Of a stretch of DNA of 64,000 nucleotides, positions 49,481-60,833 are shown piece by piece. The position numbers and the translations under genes were made by a program. Source of the stretch: Lepidurus packardi (Eukaryota > Arthropoda > Branchiopoda > Notostraca > Triopsidae); the NCBI GenBank assembly GCA_023053545.1, contig JAKZAN010000007.1, forward strand, positions 7,750,001 to 7,814,000, given 5' to 3'. The notes beneath the pieces are model-generated. The model was not told where the DNA came from. It was given only the letters and a program-made list of their open reading frames with translations, and made no database searches. Position 1 is the stretch's first letter. Every line of letters starts with the position of its first letter.

Positions 49481-52400
49481 TTAAGCGGTAGGTTTGGAAG
49501 TTGTACGTTTCTTTTTACGCTTTGGAGAACTAGACGATTCATTTGGTGATAAAGGCTTGGAAGGGATACTAGATTCAACACTCTTCTCTTTGGCTCTAGT
49601 GCGGATAGAGGAAGGCGGTATTTGTTTACTCTGCCTACGCTTAGGCGTAGAGATAAAATCACTTTCCATTGCTTCATTCTCGGTTGAAGGCTGGGCAGGG
49701 CTACTGACTACCGGTTTGGAATTTTTCTTCTGTCGAGTCGTGCGAGAGACAGGTGTTATTCGTTTGGCCCCAATAGCTGAAACGGCTAATTTACTGATCT
49801 GGGCATTCGATTATATTGAAAAGTAGTACCTTCAACATAGCAAACTTCCGCTTGAGCACCAATGGATATTAGGTAATCCAGCCAAACGATCTGCTTCGTA
49901 GATAATCGATCATTGGGGCCCTTAACTTCAATAATACGATATGTCTATGGAATCAACAACTAATAAAAACTCGTTCTATACTAAACAAAAATATACTTTC
50001 TCCGTTGGATTCCAGACTATTAAATCAGGGAAACCCGAACGAAATTGACGGTGATTTACGACTAATCGATGGAAAATCCCTGCTAGCACCGACGTTCCCA
50101 TGCAGTGCACCAAACCCTACCAAAGAGCGATAAAAGTAAACAACTCCCGGAAGGGTTTCAATTTAGACAGGTTTACTTGTAAATGTTCAAAGCTTTTGAA
50201 ACGATCCCAACTGACTAAAGAAACGGTGCCATTATTTGTCTCCCACACTTTTCTTACAAACTCGACAGCCTCTTCCGGGCTCCAGTTCTCAATTTCTTTA
50301 CTTCGTTCATCAATAAAAAATTTCCGATTGGTGTAAAACTCCGGCGAGGTTAAATCTAAGGGCGCGGATTGATGTGGGCTCAAGAATACATCAGACATGG
50401 GAATGTCATACAAGATATCCCAAAAGAACAAGCCGAGCAGTGTTACTAAAGTCGATCCTTCCCCATGGATACCTTCACTAAATCCTAAACTCTCATAATG
50501 CCCAATGACTAGTTCCTCCACCGAACAAATGGTGAGCTCTCCTGACGATGCATTCATATCCGAATCGCCCCGAATGAAAGACATTTTATAGCCTGGAGTG
50601 TCTCTAAAAATTCCAGAAATTCAATAAACGTTTCCAGGAAGCAGAGTAAATGAACATACCTTGGCAGGGAACGTCCTTGAATAACGACAGTTGGAGTGTC
50701 TGTTGGCGAAATTAAAGTAAGAGTTTGAACTTGGCTGACCCACGCTTCGTACTGCTTCATTTTTAGCCATTTGCGGGCTCGTACGCTTAAGGCTAATTTA
50801 TGCGAAGGCGAAACATAGTCGTCTTGCAAGCCATTCACTATAGCTTGGTATGCCTGTGGCAAACGCAATAACAAAAATACCAGATTAATAAAACGTTTCT
50901 TTAAAAAAAATTAAATTAAAGAATAATGAACGCTCACCTGGTTCCTGTCTTTTATATGTTGATCACAGTTGAGAGCTAAGCGTTCGTACCAATGACCCCG
51001 ATAATATGGCAGATAGGTCTTTTGGCTGAGCAAATGATTCAGGATACCAACCGCTTGCAAATAATTCTTGTCGCGTTGAAGAGCTTCCACTCGTTTGGTT
51101 AAACAATACGAATAAGCTGAACCTGGCGTAAACTTGCGTAGAAACAACGGTAGCGTCTTATCATGCAGTCTATAATTGTGATTTTTAGTGATCTTTTGAA
51201 ATGAATTCTGATCTGCGAAAACTACGTGAATTCTTCATCTTCAAGCATAGCGAGAAACTTTTCAAGAATGCCTTCAGTTAACTGACAAACGGTGGGCCAT
51301 TTGTTACTTTCTACAGCATCGCGAACCTGATTATCCAAGTGTGACGCTTCTTCGTACCTGAGGAAATCCGTTTACAACTCGGTAAAAGTTTCTTTCCAAG
51401 GCACTTACTGTAATAGCCGCTCTCTAGTAGGGAAAATATGCCGTTCTTTTATAATACGATAAGAAGGGTAACTCATCCGACCCAGGTTTACCATGAGCAA
51501 GGTAAGTAACGGCTGATGCTGGCCTCTCTCCTCATCTTCTTCCGACTGCTGAGGCAGAGAATGCAACATTAGATTCCTTAAAAACGTTCGACGCGGAGAC
51601 TCGTTCAACTTGAAGCAACAGCGAACAATAGTTTTTGCTCTAAGATAAATTCTGTTAAGAAATATCCGAGAAAAGATGTTATCCGTTGTGCATACTTGCT
51701 AAGGGTGATATCGCAGCTTGATTTGGTGCTGAAGAAGTTCTTCTTGTGTTGTTTGCAAAAGTCGACGATGGTTTGGGCAGACAATTCCTTGCTAAGTGCA
51801 GGAGCAAGTTTCAAGTCTTTGCACAGCTGCTTCAACTCCGGCGCCGACAAGAGTTCCACGGCTTCTTCTAACTCATTTAATGCGCTTACTAAAAACTTAG
51901 TGTAATTAAATTCGTTTCGTGAATACTGCGCAGCCCTATAACTAACCATCTCGGAGAAATTCAACGTTTACCAGTTCTAGCAAATAAGGTTCCAAGTTGG
52001 GAGCTATCTCGGCATACTCAATTTTTTCGATTCGGTGCCAGGCGAATTTCCGCTGGAAAAGTCGAACGTAAAGCTTCTTGGCGTTCGGAGTTAAATTAAT
52101 GAAATTTTCAGTGTGCTGGCGGTCGTTAGAATCGAACAAGTGCGCGTAATGGGGATCGCCGGAAACGGAATCAATAATATTTTGGAAATTTTCCAAGTAA
52201 TACGGCATTTCATAGGTTTTGCGTGGAATACCTTCTTTCGATGGAGAAACGACTGACGAAGAAGGGGCCGGGTTCTTGGGTGGCGAAGAAAATAGATTCC
52301 GTCTCAATGATTCGGGTTTCTGCTTTGACGGACTGTGTAAATAACGTCGAGGAGAAAATCGACTGGCTTGCTTAGGTGAAGTTTTACTTTGTCTCTCAAG

Positions 52401-53105
52401 AGTGTTGGGAGAATTAGGACCAGCTGAAGTTGAGAGATCGGTGGCCGATTTGGATCTGCCGAGGGTACTTTTTGGAGAACGAATAGCCCCAGGTGAATTA
52501 TTTTGCTCTAATCTCCGACTTGATAGTGGGGATTTCGAGCTCGGGCTAACCAAGAAAACTTTCTGAGCATTTTTTATTTCGGGTTCGTTAGTCGAATGAT
52601 CGGTTAGAGTTACTCTGGCATTGCTGTTGGTACGCAAAGATTGAGTAAGATCAAGGGTTCCTGTGGTGACTTTCTCCTCAAGTATGACAATGTCATCCTC
52701 TTCCCGACGAACGCTAAGTTTGTCATCTTGCGTGTTGCTAACTTGCAGGTCGGAACTCGAGGTTGTATAAGATACGCAATCTTCATCTAAATGTTGGTTG
52801 ATTTTGAACCTTAAAACTTGCTGATTGCATACTGGACAAAGAACAGTGTTCGGTGTTTTGATGCAAGATGTGGAACATGGGGTTACTTTTGTCTTGAGTG
52901 TTGTAGGATATTTTGAATTTGACGGAGACTCAGGAACACATTCAAGAGTTTGAGTCGGAGTTATATTTACGACTTTGGTAAAAAATGACAACAGAGTACC
53001 TTGCTTTGGAGTGCTGCTGTTATTCAAGGGTCCTGTGCAATTACTCAAAGATTTTTTATTATCTTGTCCACTTTGTCTTTGTTTCCCTAATTTGGTTTTC
53101 CTCAT
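49481..53105 (-). CDS. FAN1: FAN1, Fanconi-associated structure-specific nuclease
   Basis: Nuclear 5'-flap endo/exonuclease for interstrand crosslink repair. Ten exons: 53105-51947, 51888-51696, 51651-51409, 51357-51226, 51169-50938, 50853-50660, 50603-50177, 50116-49997, 49944-49830, 49785-49481, giving 1039 aa. A PIP-box-like 'QGTLLSFF' lies at residues 35-42, and a UBZ4 zinc finger 'CPVC...H...C' at 90-110. After a disordered Ser/Pro region come the SAP-like segment ('VELLSAPELKQL') and TPR-like helices. The VRR-NUC active site has 'GIHGEGST' (about E766), 'FPDLIVWN' and 'IIEVKGPNDRLS'. The start was chosen at 53105 because upstream codons are unlike the family. The last exon adds a basic tail of about 100 residues beyond the nuclease. 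Confidence 0.95.
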
Positions 53106-53789
53106 CTTGTGGAATTTCAAAAAACAAAAACAAATGTATTTACAAGACGACAGGTTGGACTGCCGAATAAGCTGTGACAACGGAATGTTAGTAGTGGTGA
53201 ACGTGGGTAGGTGGCTGTTCTGGGTTCGTCTGTTGGTGGTCTGTTGTGGTCGATTTTGAAATGTGTAGAGGTTTTTAGCTGTGCCAGTCTATGATTTTTA
53301 TTTACTGTTGATTTTTAAAGAAACGGCTTTGTTTGATGTCATGTCATTATTATGGCATTAATTATGGTATTCTGTAAGTCCTAAAACTATTTGATATAGA
53401 GCAGAAAACGGACTTGACTGATAGGAGAAAAGATGGTCAGTAAAAATATGAAATGTTATCAAGTTATATGTATCAAAGCATTTATCAATAGATATTAAGT
53501 TGTATCAAAATTTATCAGAAATGCGAATTAAAATGCGAACCAAATGCGAAACGATAACGAACTGAAATTGCATGTTTTTTTTTTTTTTTTTATTGGCATG
53601 TTTTAATGGTTTGCTTTTTAGCTGTGATTTTTATTAATGTTATTAGCTGTGATTATAATATCAGAAGACATTTGCGTTATTGGTAGATATATATTTTGTA
53701 AGTTTTTCGCTAATACAGTGAATTCACTATTACATGCAATGCAAATACAAATCTAGGTTATTTAGAATAAAAATGTTGACAAAACAATA
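53106..53789. other. AT-rich intergenic, no gene recognised
   Basis: FAN1 upstream region followed by low-complexity AT-rich DNA with a long T run at about 53576-53592. It probably includes the left limit of the rolling-circle element, but I cannot place the end. Confidence 0.45.
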
Positions 53790-54856
53790 TTATTTTTTCT
53801 TGGTGACGTTGACGATTTCTTTTTTTTCTAGGTCTACCGTGAAGTCGAAGTCTTTTGTCGTTAGTAATTTCACGATGACAGCATTCGCAGTGTCTGGAGT
53901 CAGTTGTAGAGTTTCTTCTTGTTTGCAGAAGTCTTTTAGTATGGTTTCTGTCATCGATGCTTCGATAATGTTATTATCGTTGAAGAAACCGACTGTGCCT
54001 TGGAAAGTTAGTGGAGTCGTTTGTCTAAGTTGAATTTTTTTGCAGTTTGTGCACGTAATGGTAGGGTCATCGTTATCTGGAATGGTCGGTTGTCGTTCTG
54101 TTTTTTTTTTGCAGGCTAGGCAGGTTTGGAAAATACCAATGTTGCAGTGGGCTATGGCTTCCAGTATGATGGGCTCCGTTGTGTCGTCTAAAATGGGTTG
54201 CTGGATGTCCAGTTGGGCTTCTGTTCTTGTAAAGAACGATTGCTGCGTCAAGGCGAAGTTTTGATAATCTTGATTATAGATGACATCGGTAATTTCGTAA
54301 ACTTTGTTTTTTTCGATAGTAACTGTTTGGTTTTTCCAGGTAATTAGTGTGGAAGTACAGGTATCGTCTCCAATTGTTATTTCGCGGAACGTTTGCCCTT
54401 TGTTCGTTGTCTTCTCTTCGCTAATGTTTTGGATTTGAACGATGATTTTGTAACGGGTGTCGGGAAACTCTATACAAGTTTGAAGTGTGGCTTGTTGCTG
54501 TTTTCTTGGCGAATAATTAAATTTGAGCGTTTGATTTGTCTCGCTGATTTGCGAAGATTGGGTAATCTTAATAAGATCGTATTTAGTTCTTTTTTGTGGA
54601 GTCTGACCTGAAGGTGAGCTATTCGGTAGGATTTGGATGGTGATGGGTATCTTGGCGGTCGAATAACGTTTAATTCTGCTATAGGAGCCAGCAATAAACG
54701 ACAAACATTCTTCGTATGTATTGTCCGACGTCTGCAGAAAAAAGCGAAAATTTTGGCCTGGAATTTTGGTGTACTTCGATGGACTCTGGTTTTGGCGCAA
54801 AGGGGTTATGTCATGGACGTACCCGGTGTAAGCGTCTGCTCCCATGGTTGCCGTTT
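53790..54856 (-). CDS. RPA-like OB-fold single-strand DNA-binding protein (transposon)
   Basis: Open frame of 351 aa starting at 54845 (MGADAYTGYV). A consensus splice acceptor with a pyrimidine tract ends at 54857, so the frame is probably the last exon of a spliced transcript. The order resembles the large RPA subunit: an OB-fold start ('YTKIPGQNFRFFLQTSD'), a second OB-like region ('GDDTCTSTLITWKNQTVTIE', 'VYEITDVIYNQDYQNFALT'), and a zinc ribbon with two CxxC pairs ('CLACKK' and 'CTNCKK'). RPA-like genes accompany many Helitrons and would coat single-stranded DNA during rolling-circle transfer. The frame is intact. A domesticated or host RPA paralogue is possible but less likely given the surroundings. 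Confidence 0.7.
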
Positions 54857-55051
54857 CTGGTGGAAAGAGAATAAGACATGATGAGAAGAGTTGCAGTGAA
54901 GAACTATTGGATTAAAAAGTTGTGAAATGAAACTATTTACTTACTTTTGCAATAGGGTGTTTCGGAATGGTGAGGTGAAATTGCTTTCAATTTCTTTTTT
55001 GGAACTGTATGATGAATATTGATTTGCACTTAGTGTTTGGGAGCTGTGAGT

Positions 55052-55910
55052 GGACTGTTTTCTGTCATTCCGTGTGAGGTCTTTTATAGTCGGGTTCTAT
55101 CGTAGAGTTGATGCCTGGAAGAGTAGGTTCTTCGTAAAGTCAAGTTCGGTCAAAGTCCAATCATGGAGGCAAAGGTTCAAGTCAATTAGTCAGGTCATTT
55201 TCTTCCTTTTGTTAATGAAAAGGGTACAATTTAGAAAGAAAAAATTTCAAAGGTGTACCAGCAGTTAGGGATGGTCAATTGAAATTTGTATCCTTAGTTC
55301 GAGTGTCAAAGCACATTTTGAAGTTTTCTTGCTTAGTAGCTGGATGCAGTTGTCTTATTGTTTGCCGCTTTTGGTGTGTTTTTAAAAGGTGTCACGTTGT
55401 GGAAGGCAGTTAAATTGCAGTTGGGTTATGCGTATATCGAGTTAAAATAGAGAAAAATACATGATGGTTTTGTATTATACGGAAATCCCAAACTATTTAT
55501 CTAAAATGCAAGAAATATATATTATGTACCTGAGGTAAATCTTTGAAAATGAAAACATCATATTTGTTTTAAAACATACCAATATTTTGAAATGTAGTAA
55601 AATTGGTAAAAAAAGTGTTGACCGTTTAATTGGGTGGGAGGGTCCAAACGTCGTGAAATTTGTATGACGCCGCATTTATGGACGTTCCCTTATTAATAGG
55701 GAATGCTTTTCCTTAAAATAGCTTTCGATAATGATCGAAGCCATTTATTCGTAGGGCAATTCGTTTTACGACTTGATGATTTTAGAATGGTTGGAAATTT
55801 TTTGGATTGTTATTTTTACAAACGAAATAGAATCGGTGGTATCTATGCCGGTATTGGTGCTCATGGGAAATGTTGTCATATTCCATACCTACTATAAGGA
55901 AATACTTATA
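55052..55910. repeat. Direct repeat, copy 1
   Basis: Matches 56669-57700 in the same orientation, starting 'ctgttttctgtcattccgtg' and ending around 'gaaatacttatagaacaac'. Lies just upstream of the RPA-like exon. It lacks the MITE present in copy 2. Confidence 0.85.
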
Positions 55911-56668
55911 GAACAACATTATAGTTTCACCTGATTATTGCTGAGCTGCGTAACTGTCCGTGTTAAGAACGTGGAATATTCGATTTGTTATTTATGATTA
56001 ATAGCAGAAAAATGTATTTAAAATGTGTGATCTGAATGTACATTTTACTGTCACTGGGTGTTTGCGGAGTATATTATTGTGTCTGTCTTTTTGCGATGCG
56101 GAATTTTGTACTGCTTAGCTATATGATGTGATTATGGCATGTTTTGTAGCTTCGTATTTACAAGTCTGACATTTGAATGTAAACAACTTTATGATCTGAA
56201 TATACCGGGAGTTGAACAAATTTTTGGGCTTCGGCACAGCATGTATAAATTGGTGTGGTTGGGAGTTTTCCTTTTTTTATTTGTATTGTGTGTAAGTGGC
56301 GTATTCCGTGTAGCCTGCAGTAATAAGACAAGGTACGTATTTGAAAGTGCTGTCGATCGAGGGATTAGTGAAAGTAGTGAATTTTGTTGTTAAAGCATTT
56401 ATTTTGTTAACGTACCGAAAGTTGCAAAATTCTTACGTTTCAGTTCAAAAAGGGTGTAGGGGACTTTTTTCTTTTTGTCGTATGTTTACGTTTGTACTCA
56501 TCAGGGCTGAAGCTACTCGATGTCTTGATACGACAGGGAATTTCGCCATAGTTTATGTGGACTGTAAGAAACAAAAATTATATTCATGACGTTATAAGTG
56601 AAAGAGTAACGTGGTTAAGGTCAATAAAAACGCTTACCGAAAGTTGAACAAATCCATATGTATCGGTC

Positions 56669-57700
56669 CAACTGTTTTCTGTCATTCCGTGTGAGGTCTT
56701 TTATAGTCGGGTTCTATCGTAGAGTTGACGTGTGGAAGAGTAGATTCTTCGTAAAGTCAAGTTCGGTCAAAGTTGAATCATTAGGAGAAAGGTTTAAGTC
56801 ATTAGTCAAGTCATTTTCCTCGCTTTGTTAATGAAAAGGGTAAATTAAGAAAGAAAAAATTTCAAAGGTGTAGAAGCAGTAGCGACAGTCAATTGTAATT
56901 CTCATCCTTATTTCGAGTGTCAAAGCACGTTCTGAAGTTTTCTTGCTTGGTAGGGATAAGGGGTGGACTGGCCTATGGGGCATTGGGGCAGGTGCCTCAT
57001 GTGCCGGCTCAAATGCCCCATGCGGCGGCTCAAATTCCTTCTTTATTACTCAGCGGCACCGGCAGGTAGAAAATCCCCATTGCCCGCTGTAGAGCCAGTC
57101 CGCTCCGGGTAGGGATGCAGTTAATTGTCACTGATGTTTGCCGCTTTTGTGTGTTTTTAAAGGGTGTCATGTTGTGGAAGGCAGTTGAGAAATTGTAGTT
57201 GGGCTACGTATGGAGTGGAAATATAGAAAATACTTGATGGTTTTGTATGACAGGGAAATCCGAAACTATTTATCTAAAATGCAAGAAATATATATTATGT
57301 ACATGAGGTAAATCTTTGAAAATGGAAACATCGTATTTGTTTTAAAACTTACCAATATTTTGAAATGTTCTAAAATTGGTAACAAAGTGTTGACCGTTTG
57401 GCCGGTTTGGGTGGATGGGTCTAAATGGCGTGAAATTTTTATGACGCCGCGTTTACGGACGCTCCCTTATTAATTGGGATACTGGTTTTCCTTGAAGTAT
57501 AGTTTTCGATAATGATCGAAGCCATTTATTCGTAGGGGAATTCGTTATACAAGCTGATGATTTTATAATGTTTGTAAATTTTCTGGATTGTTATTTTTAC
57601 AAACGAAATAGAATCGGTGGCATCTATATATATAGTCGTGTTATGGGAAATCTTGTCATATTCCACCCACTATGAGGAAATACTTGTAGAACAACGTTTT
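56669..57700. repeat. Direct repeat, copy 2
   Basis: Same sequence as 55052-55910 with many substitutions, plus a 151-bp hAT-type MITE at 56958-57108. Confidence 0.85.
56958..57108. mobile_element. hAT-type MITE, 151 bp
   Basis: Terminal inverted repeats 'ggtggactggc' and 'gccagtccgctcc' bracket a GC-rich core. It is flanked by the 8-bp duplication GTAGGGAT at 56950-56957 and 57109-57116. Copy 1 of the direct repeat has the uninterrupted site near 55330. Confidence 0.88.
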
Positions 57701-58341
57701 AGTTTCAGTTATTTACTTACTTTAGTCTGTGGGAGTTTGGAAATGGCAGCTGAAGGCGGTGGGAAAGTGTGCTAGTGTTTGATGTAGTGTTTGTTGTAAA
57801 ATGAGAATGAACGTAAGTGTTGCGGGACAGCAAGACGTGAAAGGTCTGAGTGTGATACGCACGGTATTGTTGATGAATCCTGTATCTTGTTGAATACATG
57901 ATATTCTAGGCAAAACTGTGAAAATCAATATTTGTCAAATAGTTGTATTCCAAATTCTAGAGTGAAAGGAGCTGATTAGACTATATGTGTAGTTATATAT
58001 ATACACTTTTGTAGACTTTGGGACGATTGTATAAATCTTTTTTGTTTTCGGTATTCTTTAGAATTATTTTCACATATCGTATTTGCAGATGAATTTATTT
58101 GAATTATTATTTACTTATGTACATTTGCTTTGTATAATTATATTTATATAATTTAACAGGCATTGCCCATTTTGTTATGTATTCGATGAGGCATATACAT
58201 TTGTGTGATTCTGATAGGCTTGAAGCTCCGTATTTGGTAATTGAATGAAAATAACTTTGTGATCTAATAGTACGTTTCATGAACAGTTGTAGAATTAGGT
58301 ATGTTTGAGTAAATATGATGTAACGTTAATGATGAATATAG

Positions 58342-58470
58342 CAGGCCCGTATCAGGGGGGGGGGGGTTTGGGGGTTCAAACCCCCCTCCCCGAAATGTTT
58401 TTTCTCCATGACGATATTATATACTACCCCCCAAAACCCCTCCGGAACCAAAATCCTGGATAGGGGCCTG
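58342..58470. mobile_element. hAT-type MITE, 129 bp
   Basis: Starts CAGGCCCGTATCAGG and ends CCTGGATAGGGGCCTG, which are inverted repeats of each other. Flanked by near-identical 8-bp sequences GAATATAG (58334-58341) and GAGTATAG (58471-58478). Contains a run of G and a matching C-rich stretch. Confidence 0.85.
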
Positions 58471-58639
58471 GAGTATAGTCATATGAAGTAATATATATGT
58501 TGGTTTGAGTCAGGGGTTTGAGTATGTCAGCAATTTTGAGAGCTTATGTACTGTGAGTAAAGAGTAAAAATACAACAATCGTTTTGTAGCTTTGTATCGT
58601 TGTGAAGCAGGAATTTATTAGTACGAGACTGTGGGAATA

Positions 58640-60110
58640 CACATTTTGTAAGTTACATATAGAGTCAGGCTTGGGCGACCTTGGAGTTGAATTGGACACG
58701 GGGTTTGTGTTGTGTACAGACTGCTGAACTCGGGAATTAACGTGGAAAAAGCCAATGCTACCTAACATGTTGCTCAAGGCAAGTTGGGCGAAGTGAATTT
58801 CTTTGTCGCTAAATAGAACGATTCGGTCTCCGAGAAATAGAACGGTTTTTCGAAGCGGTTTTCGAAACTGTGGCGTCTTTCCTGGAGAAGGTTATCTCAA
58901 TTTGCCTCTTTCAAGGACTGCTGAGTTCTGGCTGCGTGACTGGCAGGCTCTAATACGATATCGAGGTGGCAGGAATTTGTGCCCGTGATTTGGTTAAGTA
59001 CGAAATTTGGCTGACTTTTTTTCGGCCCATAGTGCCTGGAAGACATGACATACTTTTCTTGGCCTCTCTTACAGAGTCTCAAGTTGTGGAGCACGGCGTC
59101 TTTCAACAGGACAGGACCAGGACGTATGGTGGACAGATCAGCTTTATATGAGCAACGCGATCGGGATAGCCATTGACCTTGGTCAAGACTTTTGTTGGAG
59201 ACTTGCTGTCACTAGAGTCAACAAGGCGCAAATCTTCTTCCGTATTCTCGTCAACAGCAACGTAAAAATAGAAGGCTACTTCGTCGTCTTCAAGTTTTGG
59301 GACCTGGAAGGAAAAATTGACTTTGTACTGGAATTAATTGTTATTATTGCCGGAACGATAACAACAAATAAGTACGGATTATTATGCCCAGTTTTTAACG
59401 ACAATTTGTACGAATCAACCCTATTTGACTGACACGTTTGTGAACGTCAAGTCCTACTCGTATGACTTAGACAACTCGTTGGTGGAAACTCGCTGAGTTA
59501 ATTAATTTACCCTAGGTTTTGCTGTAAATCTTATAGTACAGTCAACTAAGACATGTTCATCTAGCGGCTGCTTAACAAACGCGGTTTCAAGTTCTAAGTA
59601 TCCATTGGGTATATGTTGAACACCAAAGGTATGTCCGTCATGCTGAAGCCAACCATAGCTGTTCACCTTACCGCCTTGGTCGCAAGTATGTTTTGAAAAT
59701 AATTACGAAATTGTAGAACGCTCAGAAATGAAGCGGGATTTGACGAACCGTAGACCGCTGTGTCTCTGGCTGACTCGGCTCATGGCGAGACATATCAAAG
59801 TGGAATCAAAGACGCCAGATCGTGGGTGTGGAGGCCCAAGTAAACTGGTATGCCGGTAAGTACCCCAAATCTAGCTCAGGTACAGTAAGGCCAGTGACAA
59901 CCACCACCTTACAAGTCCAGTTTATTAAATTCACTTTCGAATTCTGGAAGTAACGATATAGTTTTTATCAAGATACCTTATTGGGCTCACTTGGGCTTAC
60001 TTAAAGTCTTTACTCGAGTTTCCAGATAAGTTTGGTAGACGAAGTAAAATACAACTGATACGACTGCAGTAGGGAGGATACTGTAAACGCTACTGCTTTT
60101 TGAAGTACGC
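58640..60110 (-). pseudogene. MOGS: MOGS (mannosyl-oligosaccharide glucosidase) gene fragment
   Basis: Pieces in different minus-strand frames align in order with the amino half of ER glucosidase I. At about 60090-60010 there is a membrane anchor then 'YLETRVKTLSKPK'; at 59867 'WGTYRHTSLLGPPHPRS'; at about 59690-59530 'YGWLQHDGHTFGVQHIPNG' then 'LELETAFVK'; at about 59300 'PKLEDDEVAFYFYVAVDENT'; at 58790 'QLALSNMLGSIGFFHV', matching the family's G-L-L-G-G-I-G-Y-F-Y block. Stops and frameshifts break it many times. I see no introns. The catalytic GH63 region is absent. A complete functional MOGS gene must be elsewhere in the genome. It lies between two Helentron-type genes on the same strand, so transposon capture is plausible. 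Confidence 0.75.
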
Positions 60111-60833
60111 CGGCATGGTTTTCCTTTATTCTCTAAATTAAATAATTTGAATGTGATTTTCTATATAATATTAATAGGTTCTACATTACTGACGTTACCG
60201 GGATGCTTTACATGATCTATCTCATTATCGCTCTTGAAAGAACGGTTTTGTCTGTAGCTTTCTTAATTTGTCGAGTACATAACGATCCGCTATTATCTTT
60301 ATAGGTATAGCATGGCTTCCCTTTGTCCTTGCGGGCTTGCGCTGTTGGGCCATTTACTGTAATATAAGTAAATTTTGTTAGCCGTTTTCATGTTTTTATA
60401 TTAATATTGGGATTATAAGTTAAAAGAAAAAGGACTTCACTCGTGAAAAACTTACAGAAATACAGTATAGTAGAAATCTAATGTAAAAGAATATAAAAAA
60501 ATACGTCTGTTGTTTTGAAAAAGTATGTAGAGGGCAGGCGCGTCACTTTTGCTATTGGTTGACACAAAATTAAGCCGCGCTTGTTTTGACCAACTGGCTA
60601 TTAGCAAAAGATTTGAGTAACTTTTTCATGACTTCAATTTAAATTCGATACATCTGAATCAAATTTATTGGTATTTTAATTTAAAAAATAATATTTTTTT
60701 ATTCATGAATTGTGTTGGAGTGCATGAAATTGATACACTCCAAAACAGTTGATGACTGGAATAGATTTTAAATGTAATTAACTGTTAGTGATGTGACGAA
60801 TTCACGGATATGGTTAAATTCAATAAGAAAAAG

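Noticed and set aside
58897..59432. Open frames on both strands taken as independent genes
   Set aside because: The minus-strand pieces form an ordered, frame-broken match to MOGS. The plus-strand frames are antisense shadows.
60530..60625. Imperfect inverted repeat around 'ttttgctattggttgac' as a Helitron 3' hairpin
   Set aside because: Arms are imperfect, it does not end in a CTRR-like motif, and no boundary evidence supports it.
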